A DNA stretch of 7,175 nucleotides from JBBSWA01 sp038046485 (GTDB lineage Archaea > Nanobdellota > Nanobdellia > Woesearchaeales > SM23-78), in assembly GCA_038046485.1 (NCBI GenBank), contig JBBSWA010000041.1, positions 1-7,175 on the forward strand, given 5' to 3'. The first letter of the stretch is position 1. The number at the start of each line of letters is the position of its first letter. Made by a program: the position numbers and the translations under genes. This document shows, piece by piece, positions 1 through 5,701 of the stretch. The notes under the pieces were generated by a model. The model saw nothing but the letters and a program-made list of their open reading frames with translations, did no database searches and was not told where the DNA came from.

Positions 1-581
1 CTGTTCTTTATGCCATGGTAGAAGATGAGTCCAAAATTAAGGATAAACACCATCACAATGAACCACATGACAATTTGGTTGAAAGTGCTCACTTCATGTC
101 GAGAAATAATCTCGGGGTTGTTCTCTAAATAGCCTTGCAAAGTTTTTACTAATTCAAGAACCCCCTGGCCGTATTGATTGCTGCGAAAGGCAGGTACCAA
201 GATCTCTCGTCCAAGTCTTCCAGTAAGGCTGTCAGGTAGAGTTCCTTCAAGTCCATATCCCACTTCAACTCGATATTTCCGTTCGTTCGGAGCAATCAGA
301 ATAATCAATCCATTGTCCAGGTCTTTCTTGCCGACTTTCCACTCTTCAGCAAGCTTGATGGAGTAGTCTTCGATCGCAAGGCCTTCCAGGCTGTCCACAG
401 TCACAACAGCAACTTCAGCCGTCGTGTTTTGTTCGATCTGCGTAAGCACCTGCTCCAATTGCATCTGTTCAGCCGGTGAAAAAAGCTTGGCTTGGTCCGT
501 AACATAGCCTTGATAGGTGGGGAGGGCATAGGCATAAGCAGTAAGGGTTAGACACAAAAGGGTGAATAGAACGTAGCGCAT
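1..581 (-). CDS. TPM-domain (YgcG-like) exported, membrane-anchored protein, partial at C-terminus
   Basis: The first 193 residues are visible and the gene runs off the left edge of the window. The protein begins with a signal peptide (hydrophobic residues 3-16, likely cleavage after YAYA at about 19). A full TPM domain follows at about 22-155: the VTDQAKLFSPAE opening, the EVAVVTVDSLEG strand (56-67), the WKVGKKDLDNGLIILIAP core (81-98), and the VEVGYGLEGTLPD segment (105-117). A membrane helix lies at about 168-187. This is the classic YgcG/TPM layout, with the domain outside the membrane and anchored by a C-terminal helix. The missing C-terminus is often Gly-rich in this family, but that cannot be seen here. 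TPM proteins are variously described as acid phosphatases or as photosystem and respiratory complex assembly factors, so the biochemical role is unknown here. The ATG at 581 is chosen because it starts the signal peptide and sits 25 nt below a TATA box. A diverged paralogue lies at 3179-4069. Confidence 0.93.
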   Translation of the reverse strand, partial: MRYVLFTLLCLTLTAYAYALPTYQGYVTDQAKLFSPAEQMQLEQVLTQIEQNTTAEVAVVTVDSLEGLAIEDYSIKLAEEWKVGKKDLDNGLIILIAPNERKYRVEVGYGLEGTLPDSLTGRLGREILVPAFRSNQYGQGVLELVKTLQGYLENNPEIISRHEVSTFNQIVMWFIVMVFILNFGLIFYHGIKN

Positions 582-602
582 AAAGGTTCTTTTCTTTGGT
601 TG

Positions 603-610
603 TTTTTAAA
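603..610 (-). promoter_or_regulatory. Archaeal TATA box for the TPM-domain gene starting at 581
   Basis: On the minus strand this reads TTTAAAAA, preceded by an A-rich stretch that could be the TFB-recognition (BRE) element. Its centre is about 25 nt upstream of the ATG at 581, so transcription would start at or next to the start codon and give a leaderless mRNA. The 74-bp gap to the upstream gene (stop at 656) supports a separate promoter. Confidence 0.6.
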
Positions 611-655
611 TTTTTAGAATGCTATAGGCTTTGTCGCCTTACCATGTACATGAAA

Positions 656-1420
656 CTACCTTTTTGTTTCAAGACGAACATGATCAAAATCGTTCGCAAC
701 AAGTTCTTCAATGCCTTTGCTAGTTCTTACAAAAAACATATTTCTCAATGCAACCCTTGATGAAAAATCTATTCCATGGACGTGACCAAATAATACCTTA
801 GCCTCGCATCTTTTTCTAACATAACCCAGTACATCTTTCATTTTGCCTGCTAGCTTTGGACTCTTGGTTTTTCCCAGATATTCTGATGCAGGATAAACTT
901 GACTTTTTCCCCCTTCACTTAAATCCTCGGTTATTGTGGCATATATATCCCTGTTGCTAAATCTAATTTTTGCTGATTGAGTAAAAGGGACAGTCAATCC
1001 AAGCGACCTTAAACTTTCAGCCGAATCTTTAGAATCATTATTAAGGCTTTGAAGAGGGAAATAACTACACTCGACTCTTGCTCCACCCTTCACAGGGACA
1101 ACATCCCCACCTAGCAACCAAACATCCCTTATTAGTCTTTCATCAAGACTAATATCTCCACGCTGGAACTTCACACACATATAATAACGATTCCCACCAT
1201 GATCATATTGTCCGGCTCTTAGAGCAACTTGATGCTCTCCAATTCCGATTATAGCCGGGTCAATTTTACTTACAACCGCTTTATGAACCAAGTTCCTCTT
1301 TTGACTATTATTTAGCCGACTAAAATTTGCTTCCAATATATCCCCCGCAAAACACGTAGCTTGTGGTAAAATGTGCTTTTCAATTGTCATTAAATGATCA
1401 TACTGGTCTAAAAATGCCAT
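656..1420 (-). CDS. Unrecognised 254-aa protein; possibly a diverged metallophosphoesterase
   Basis: I do not recognise this protein as a whole. It has no signal peptide or membrane helix and looks cytoplasmic. Three short segments occur in the order found in calcineurin-like metallophosphoesterases: GDILEAN (26-32, compare GDxxD), GIGEHQ (59-64, compare GNHD/E), and VLFGHVHG (209-216), which matches the terminal metal-binding GHxH motif well. The first two are degenerate, and a DxH motif near the N-terminus is not convincing (at best D5/D8-H9). The fold assignment is therefore only a suggestion, and an inactive or truncated member is possible. No in-frame ATG or GTG lies upstream before a stop at 1472-1474, and the ATG at 1420 has a TATA box about 25 nt ahead. 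M11 (codon at 1390) is an alternative start. By eye the gene is AT-richer than the liv operon, which fits an accessory or transferred gene. It is divergent from the secreted protein gene at 1597. Confidence 0.75.
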   Translation of the reverse strand: MAFLDQYDHLMTIEKHILPQATCFAGDILEANFSRLNNSQKRNLVHKAVVSKIDPAIIGIGEHQVALRAGQYDHGGNRYYMCVKFQRGDISLDERLIRDVWLLGGDVVPVKGGARVECSYFPLQSLNNDSKDSAESLRSLGLTVPFTQSAKIRFSNRDIYATITEDLSEGGKSQVYPASEYLGKTKSPKLAGKMKDVLGYVRKRCEAKVLFGHVHGIDFSSRVALRNMFFVRTSKGIEELVANDFDHVRLETKR

Positions 1421-1440
1421 ACTACTGCGGAATGGTTCAA

Positions 1441-1448
1441 GATATAAA
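1441..1448 (-). promoter_or_regulatory. Archaeal TATA box for the gene starting at 1420
   Basis: On the minus strand this reads TTTATATC within the context TATTTATATC. Its centre is about 24.5 nt upstream of the ATG at 1420. That spacing fits a leaderless archaeal transcript, and no Shine-Dalgarno motif precedes this ATG. Confidence 0.55.
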
Positions 1449-1565
1449 TAGGTATGTGTTTGATGTGAGCATTAATTCTAGAGATAAACTCAAAAAAATA
1501 AATTCTAAATCTAACTGGAAAGTCACGCTTTTAAGACATGATTCAGGCAAAGTCAATGCTATAGC

Positions 1566-1573
1566 TATATATA
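1566..1573 (+). promoter_or_regulatory. Archaeal TATA box for the secreted Cys-rich protein gene
   Basis: TATATATA lies inside the self-complementary stretch CTATATATAG at 1565-1574. Its centre is about 27 nt upstream of the ATG at 1597, so the predicted transcript would start within a few bases of the start codon. This supports 1597 over any start further upstream. Because the box is palindromic, its direction is set only by the downstream gene. Confidence 0.6.
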
Positions 1574-1596
1574 GAAGTAATGATTCGTTTGGGGAT

Positions 1597-2922
1597 ATGA
1601 AATGGGTTTATGTCTTATTGGTTTTGATTTTAGTATCTTCTGTTTTCGCTTATACAGGTTGTCCAGGTTCTTCTCCCATTAAGGTTACTGCTCGGGCAGA
1701 TGACGAGTATTGGCTGAGTTTTGTAAACAGAGACAACATGCAATATAATGTTCCCTTTGCCCAGGCAACACAAGGTTCCTTGCATTATGGTCGTGAGGGT
1801 ACAAGGGACTTCATCACGCAGGAAGTTTCAGGGTTTGATGCCTTGTTAGCAGGTCCAAATCCAGAAGATGCCTTTAATATCAACCGAAAAAATACGTTCT
1901 TAGTCACAGGAGATGGTTTAGTGGGTTCTTCTCATGTGTTGGAGTATGAAAGCATTGATGTCGCAAATAAAGTGATTGTTTTTGAGGACTTAGCTTCCGG
2001 GCCCAAGATGGTCAATTTTATGCCAGCACCGGATAAGGATCCGAGTCTCGTTTTGGGGCAGTTTAACTTAGTGGTGGGTGGATCCACGTTTACAGGTTTT
2101 ATTTCTTCAACACCTTCGAATTCGCTGTCCATTGATCTGGATGGAAACGGAGCTTTGAATGGAGACACCGCTCCAGTCATTGTACGCGGTGGTGGAGTGC
2201 TCGACATCGGATCGAGCGATGGCAGTGCAGCAGGCAGCATCTTGGTAAGCCTTACAACTCCAGGTAGGAATTTCAGGGATTCGAAAGGGGATGAGTCATT
2301 GGGGTTTACAGTCTCTTCAAGAAATGGACAGGTAAGTATAGGTGGCGTTCAATATTATAGGAATGGCATTTTGCGTACTTCAAAAAGCATCCCTTCATTT
2401 GACCTGTATAAAGACAGTCACACCAATCATTGGTATGGGGCTACAGATTACGGGGTTTTAATTCAGTACATAAGGTCAAGTACTGTTCCAGAAGAAATCA
2501 CCTTAGATTATCCAGGGCTAGGTTTATGTACGCCGCAGTTTCCAAAGTCTGAAGTAAAAGAAGAGGTTGTGGTAAAAGTGCCTCCAAAGGCAACACCTCC
2601 TAAACTTCAGGTGGTAGAAAAGCCCGTTGTAAAAGAAGTGCATAAGGAAGAGCCAGAAGCACCAATGGAAGAAGAGTCTTGTGCAGGTTGCTTAACAGAC
2701 GATGGGGGTTGTATTGCCATTGGAGCCCGTGATGGTGATTCATTTTGTGATCCCCGTTTAAAGATGCTTGCTCAAAATCAGGATAAAGAGCCCTGCCAGA
2801 ATGGGTATGAGTGTCTTTCAAACCAATGTCAAGGCGGAGTTTGTGTAAACCCAGTCCAAGAAACCCCTCCTCAAAAGTCATTCTTCCAAAAAGCATGGGG
2901 TTGGTTGGTGAGTATTTTTTAG
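1597..2922 (+). CDS. Secreted protein with Cys-rich C-terminal module, DPANN-archaeal type
   Basis: This 441-aa exported protein has no named function that I recognise. A signal peptide (MKWVYVLLVLILVSSVFA, 1-18) is followed by a beta-rich ectodomain of about 290 residues. A charged Pro/Glu/Lys/Val linker spans about 316-360. A Cys-rich module follows at 362-416 with eight cysteines (C362, C365, C372, C384, C400, C406, C411, C416), including CQNGYECLSNQCQGGVC. The protein ends in an aromatic amphipathic stretch (429-441, FFQKAWGWLVSIF). DLDGNGALNGD at 180-190 resembles an EF-hand or dockerin calcium loop. The protein is probably on the cell surface or released, with disulfide-bonded knots at its C-terminus, and may mediate contact with a host or surface; that role is inference. 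The reading frame is open back to 1363, but the signal peptide and TATA box place the start at 1597. The stop codon overlaps that of the convergent gene at 2919. Confidence 0.88.
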   Translation: MKWVYVLLVLILVSSVFAYTGCPGSSPIKVTARADDEYWLSFVNRDNMQYNVPFAQATQGSLHYGREGTRDFITQEVSGFDALLAGPNPEDAFNINRKNTFLVTGDGLVGSSHVLEYESIDVANKVIVFEDLASGPKMVNFMPAPDKDPSLVLGQFNLVVGGSTFTGFISSTPSNSLSIDLDGNGALNGDTAPVIVRGGGVLDIGSSDGSAAGSILVSLTTPGRNFRDSKGDESLGFTVSSRNGQVSIGGVQYYRNGILRTSKSIPSFDLYKDSHTNHWYGATDYGVLIQYIRSSTVPEEITLDYPGLGLCTPQFPKSEVKEEVVVKVPPKATPPKLQVVEKPVVKEVHKEEPEAPMEEESCAGCLTDDGGCIAIGARDGDSFCDPRLKMLAQNQDKEPCQNGYECLSNQCQGGVCVNPVQETPPQKSFFQKAWGWLVSIF

Positions 2923-3179
2923 TTAAACCGAATCCACATCTTTTTGAAAAAAGGAAGAGTCAGTGTGGATAGCATAAAACCCACAGCAGGTACAATGGCA
3001 TTCAGCCAAGGTTTTGGGATATCAATAGCTTGTAAGTAAAATCCAATGGCTAAATAGGTAAAAAGCATAAGTAAACTTCTTCGGGTGTAACTGGTTTCCC
3101 AGGCTTTGTCTTGTTCGACGCGACGGTTTCTTTCTTTTAAGGAGTCAATTTCTTTTTTGACTTGATTAAGAGGAGTCAT
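2919..3179 (-). CDS. Small two-helix membrane protein with conserved RVExDKAWETS-type N-terminus
   Basis: This is an 86-aa protein. A charged, helical N-terminus (1-33, with RRVEQDKAWETSYTRRS at 19-35) leads into two membrane helices at about 36-52 and 61-77, then a short basic tail (KKMWIRFN). From memory, small proteins with the ERNxRVExDKAWExSxTRR motif and a PxPWLNAxVPxxGFxLSTLTLP second helix recur in DPANN archaea and CPR bacteria as uncharacterised proteins. I know of no assigned function. The start ATG overlaps the stop of the upstream TPM gene as TAATG, so the two are very likely co-transcribed and translationally coupled. No good Shine-Dalgarno motif is seen, which fits coupling. 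The product may work with the TPM protein in the membrane, but that is inference. Confidence 0.85.
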   Translation of the reverse strand: MTPLNQVKKEIDSLKERNRRVEQDKAWETSYTRRSLLMLFTYLAIGFYLQAIDIPKPWLNAIVPAVGFMLSTLTLPFFKKMWIRFN

Positions 3180-4069
3180 TATTGTCCAAAGCTTTCACTG
3201 ATCAAGTGGTGTGCTTTTTGGCTAACCGTCAAGTGTCGTTGAGATGCAGGATGAATGCTGGTTTGAAAGCTGGTGTTGCCAAAGCCAGTGGTGTGCATCG
3301 AATATCCCCCAAATCCAGTCGTTCCAAATCCCCCGGTGCCGCCACTAAAACTAGATGTAGCTTGAGGTTGTTGGGCTTTATGAGCATCCAATACAAGCAA
3401 GGCAGCACCCAGTAGAAGCAGGCCACCTGCAAGATAAGGGCTCACAAAAACACTCGCAACAATTAAGAGGATGGAAAAAATGCTTTTGGCCGTCCACCTA
3501 TTTTTAGGAGTGTGAATTAAAGTCAGCAAGGTATTGCCGATGATCAGCAGTAAGATGAATAACCCAGTCCAGTAAAGGGTGTGGGCTTCTTGTTTAAGAG
3601 AGGGTTGGTATTGGTTGAGAACTTCAGGTTTCTTGGCAAGGTAACCTTTGATTTGAATGAGCACTTCATTGACTCCTGCGGCATAGGTTTGATCTTCAAG
3701 GTGGGGTTGGAGCAGGACATTGATCATCTGGTCCAGTACACTTCTAGGTAGATCCTGTTCAAGTTCTCCTCCTACATAACCATATCCTTTCTTTTGGTCA
3801 GGGTTAATGACCAGTTGAATGGCATGGCTGGGTTGGGGGGTTTGCCCACGTAGTTCTTGGGCGTATTGGGGAAGGTCGCTTCGACTTTTGGTAGTGTAGA
3901 TATATATAGGTACTTGGTTGGTATTTTGAATGGTCCAAGCGCCTTGTTCAATCAGAGCTCGGTAAGGAGGCTGTAAAACCCCTGCTTCATCATGGATATT
4001 GGGATACGTCTGGGCGAATACAAGAAAAGAGAGTAAAAGAAGAATGACGAAGGATAAAGTGATGCGCAT
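3179..4069 (-). CDS. Divergent TPM-domain (YgcG-like) membrane protein with Gly-rich tail
   Basis: This 296-aa protein opens with a signal peptide (1-19, MRITLSFVILLLLSFLVFA). A TPM-type domain follows at about 22-155: IHDEAGVLQPPYRALIE at the start, a QVPIYIYTT strand (52-60), and GYGYVGGELEQDLPRSVLDQ (95-114) matching the VGYGLEGTLPD region of the paralogue at 1-581. Hydrophobic segments lie at about 166-186 and 195-228; the second is long enough for two helices. A Gly/Phe/Thr-rich stretch (242-264, GGTGGFGTTGFGGYS) and a His/Ser-rich end complete the protein. A Gly-rich tail after the membrane segments is typical of the YgcG group. Compared with the paralogue, the middle of the TPM domain is shortened and has lost the WxxGxxxxxNG core, so any activity may differ. 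It has its own TATA box and sits 30 bp after livF on the same strand. It overlaps the downstream small membrane protein gene. Confidence 0.9.
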   Translation of the reverse strand: MRITLSFVILLLLSFLVFAQTYPNIHDEAGVLQPPYRALIEQGAWTIQNTNQVPIYIYTTKSRSDLPQYAQELRGQTPQPSHAIQLVINPDQKKGYGYVGGELEQDLPRSVLDQMINVLLQPHLEDQTYAAGVNEVLIQIKGYLAKKPEVLNQYQPSLKQEAHTLYWTGLFILLLIIGNTLLTLIHTPKNRWTAKSIFSILLIVASVFVSPYLAGGLLLLGAALLVLDAHKAQQPQATSSFSGGTGGFGTTGFGGYSMHTTGFGNTSFQTSIHPASQRHLTVSQKAHHLISESFGQ

Positions 4070-4090
4070 CGTGATTTTAGAGATTCAATC

Positions 4091-4098
4091 TTTTTAAA
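4091..4098 (-). promoter_or_regulatory. Archaeal TATA box between livF and the TPM gene
   Basis: On the minus strand this reads TTTAAAAA, identical to the box at 603-610. It is centred about 25 nt upstream of the ATG at 4069 and begins two bases after the livF stop codon. It suggests that the TPM gene and the small membrane protein gene form their own transcription unit. I see no T-run terminator between livF and this box, so read-through from the liv operon is also possible. Confidence 0.6.
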
Positions 4099-4099
4099 C

Positions 4100-4843
4100 T
4101 TATCCCCCGCCTAAATACAATTTCTGCACCCGTTTATCATGCAGTAAGTCCTTGCCTTTTCCCATGAGTTTATTCCTTCCAAGCTCTAATACATAGGCTC
4201 GATGGCTTAATTCCAGGGATTTCCGTGCGTTCTGTTCAACCATCAAAATCGTTACGCCTTCTTTCTGGTTGATCTCGATGATCTTGTCAAAGATCAGCTT
4301 TTTAAAGCTCGGGCTTAAGCCTAGCGTGGGCTCGTCCAGTAACAATAGTTTCGGATTCAGCATCATGCTTCTTCCCATGGCTACCATTTGTTGTTCTCCT
4401 CCAGAGAGCATCCCTGCTTTCTGTCCAAGTCGCTCGCGTAAGATGGGGAATAGTTTCAAAACCCGTTCCAGGTCGTCTTTGTTGACTTGTTTCATGATAT
4501 AGGCCCCAAGTTCCAAGTTTTCAAGAACGCTTAAACTAGGAAAGACGCTTCTTCCTTGAGGTACAATGCTAATGCCCTGCTTCACAATTTGGTTGGGGGG
4601 CATCATGTGAATGTGACTTCCATTAAACATAATTTCCCCTTTTCGCTTCTTAATCAGGCCAAAGACATTCTTCAATACCGTACTTTTTCCAGCCCCATTC
4701 GGTCCAATGATGCTGACAATTTCTCCTGAATATACATGGATGCTAATGTCATGTAAGATTTGTACTTGTCCGTACCAAGAGTCGAGATGATCAATATGGA
4801 GGATCAGTTTTCCAGGGTTTTTTTTACCTTCTTTTTTGTTCAT
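4100..4843 (-). CDS. livF: Branched-chain amino acid ABC transporter ATP-binding protein LivF
   Basis: This 247-aa cytoplasmic ATPase is one of the two nucleotide-binding subunits that power the LivHM permease. All motifs are intact: Walker A GPNGAGKST (47-55), the Q-loop VPQGR (94-98), signature LSGGEQQ (146-152), and Walker B LLLLDEP (166-172). VEQN (202-205) has Gln where most ABC ATPases have the switch His, which is the normal LivF form. The opening LDSWYGQVQILHDIS and the VPQGRSVFPSLSVLENL segment are LivF hallmarks. The N-terminus has a Lys-rich extension of about 12 residues (MNKKEGKKNPGK) ahead of the usual start. The ATG at 4843 has a Shine-Dalgarno AAGGA at 4849-4853 with 5-nt spacing. 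That motif lies inside the duplicated livG tail, whose TAA stop is one base upstream, so translation is probably coupled to it. Confidence 0.97.
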   Translation of the reverse strand: MNKKEGKKNPGKLILHIDHLDSWYGQVQILHDISIHVYSGEIVSIIGPNGAGKSTVLKNVFGLIKKRKGEIMFNGSHIHMMPPNQIVKQGISIVPQGRSVFPSLSVLENLELGAYIMKQVNKDDLERVLKLFPILRERLGQKAGMLSGGEQQMVAMGRSMMLNPKLLLLDEPTLGLSPSFKKLIFDKIIEINQKEGVTILMVEQNARKSLELSHRAYVLELGRNKLMGKGKDLLHDKRVQKLYLGGG

Positions 4844-4844
4844 G

Positions 4845-4931
4845 TTAGTCCTTCAAGTCCGTAGTGCCTAAATATGCATCTATAACTTTTTTGTTGTGAG
4901 GCAACTTGCTTGCCGAGCTCAAAAAGGTCAT
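4845..4931 (-). pseudogene. livG tail remnant: 28-codon ORF ending in a second copy of the LivG C-terminus
   Basis: On the minus strand the ATG at 4931 opens a 28-codon frame ending HNKKVIDAYLGTTDLKD and TAA. The true LivG (4940-5701) ends HNKKVIDAYLGTTDLKE and TGA. Over these 17 codons nine bases differ. Seven codons differ synonymously and only one changes the residue (Glu to Asp). The 11 codons before the match (MTFLSSASKLP) do not follow LivG in this frame. The next frame reads ELGKQVA where LivG has CIGTPKEVR, so a frameshifted extension of the homology is possible but weak. A Shine-Dalgarno AAGGAG (4943-4948, the end of livG) lies 11 nt before the ATG, so the short frame could be translated. 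The simplest reading is the surviving 3' end of a second, diverged livG whose body was deleted. It now supplies livF's ribosome-binding site. Confidence 0.72.
4849..4853 (-). promoter_or_regulatory. Ribosome-binding site of livF within the livG-tail remnant
   Basis: On the minus strand this reads AAGGA, 5 nt before the livF ATG at 4843. It is formed by the Lys and Asp codons at the end of the duplicated livG tail. The matching position in the real livG reads AAGGAG. This may explain why the tail has been kept next to livF. Confidence 0.55.
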
Positions 4932-4939
4932 ATTTATCT

Positions 4940-5701
4940 TCACTCCTTAAGGTCAGTGGTGCCTAGATAAGCATCTATGACCTTTTTGTTGTGCCGAACT
5001 TCTTTCGGCGTTCCAATACAAATCTCATCGCCGTGGTCCATGACCACAACTTTATCCGCGATTTTCATGACAAAGTCCATGTTGTGTTCAACGAACAAAA
5101 TGGTTTTTCCTTCTTTTTTGAGTTGCACCATAAGTTCTCCAATCTTCTTGAGCATGGTCAAGTTCACGCCAGCAGCAGGTTCATCCAGCATAATCAGTGG
5201 AGGATCAGATGCAAGAGCCTTTGCAATTTCCAATAATTTCTGCTGTCCATAACTTAAATGCCGTGCTTGTTCTTCGGCTTTGACATCCAGGTTGACAAAT
5301 TTCAATAACTCGAGTGCTTTCTCTACATTGCGTCGTTCAGCCGCTTTCCAGGTTTTGCTACGTAAAATGGCATGGCTTAGGTTTTCGTTTTGGTCGGGCA
5401 TGGCAATTAAGATATTCTCCAAAACACTCATCTTGGGTAATAAGCGTATGATCTGAAACGTCCTTCCAATTCCTGCTTGCGCAATTTGGTAAGGCTCAAA
5501 ATCAGTCACATCGCTGCCATCAAAGAAGATGGTACCCGCATCCGGTTTGATAAATCCGCTGATGATATTGAATACAGTAGTTTTTCCAGCTCCATTTGGT
5601 CCTATAAGGGCTGTAATCTTGCCCCGTTCGACGTGAAAATCGCAGCCTTTGACGGCATGGATGCCGCCGAATTGTTTGTGGAGGTTGTGGACGCGTAACA
5701 T
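4940..5701 (-). CDS. livG: Branched-chain amino acid ABC transporter ATP-binding protein LivG
   Basis: This 253-aa cytoplasmic ATPase is the partner of LivF in the importer. Motifs: Walker A GPNGAGKTT (34-42), Q-loop TFQ (81-83), signature LSYGQQK (149-155), Walker B LIMLDEP (169-175), and switch His H206 in VEHN. The LSYGQQ signature, the GIGRTFQIIRLLP segment and the AAGVN stretch after Walker B (176-180) separate LivG from LivF. The length is normal and the C-terminus (VIDAYLG) matches the family. The start ATG at 5701 overlaps the livM stop (TAATG), with a G-run at 5708-5712 as a plausible ribosome-binding site. The last 17 codons are repeated, with mostly synonymous changes, in the gap before livF. 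Confidence 0.97.
   Translation of the reverse strand: MLRVHNLHKQFGGIHAVKGCDFHVERGKITALIGPNGAGKTTVFNIISGFIKPDAGTIFFDGSDVTDFEPYQIAQAGIGRTFQIIRLLPKMSVLENILIAMPDQNENLSHAILRSKTWKAAERRNVEKALELLKFVNLDVKAEEQARHLSYGQQKLLEIAKALASDPPLIMLDEPAAGVNLTMLKKIGELMVQLKKEGKTILFVEHNMDFVMKIADKVVVMDHGDEICIGTPKEVRHNKKVIDAYLGTTDLKE

Larger units (their letters stand above)
1421..1596. other. AT-rich divergent intergenic region with two promoters
   Basis: This 176-bp region separates the minus-strand gene starting at 1420 from the plus-strand gene starting at 1597. A sampled 60-bp stretch (1441-1500) is only about 25% GC. Each end carries a TATA box placed for leaderless transcription of the adjacent gene. The region is open in the plus frame of the downstream gene, but nothing indicates that it is translated. 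I see no RNA gene or strong inverted repeat in the roughly 110 bp between the two TATA boxes. Confidence 0.65.

Noticed and set aside
643..652. A perfect 10-bp palindrome, CATGTACATG, just after the stop of the 254-aa gene.
   Set aside because: It is short, has no loop or following T-run, and has no second copy nearby; chance is sufficient.
905..920. A GGKS string in the 254-aa protein suggesting a P-loop.
   Set aside because: It lacks the GxxxxGK[ST] spacing, a preceding hydrophobic strand and a Walker B partner.
1363..1596. An uninterrupted 78-codon upstream extension of the secreted protein frame, with an ATG at 1363.
   Set aside because: It would bury the clear signal peptide starting at 1597, overlap the 5' end of the minus-strand gene, and ignore the TATA box 27 nt before 1597. 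Openness is expected by chance in such AT-rich sequence of this length.
1660..1662. Cys22 of the secreted protein as a lipoprotein anchor.
   Set aside because: The preceding residues YTG do not make a lipobox, and AxA-type cleavage after residue 18 fits better.
2940..2953. A T-run followed by an A-run about 20 nt after the plus-strand stop, a possible archaeal terminator.
   Set aside because: Only five Ts in a row, inside the Lys/Phe codons of the convergent gene; too weak to call.
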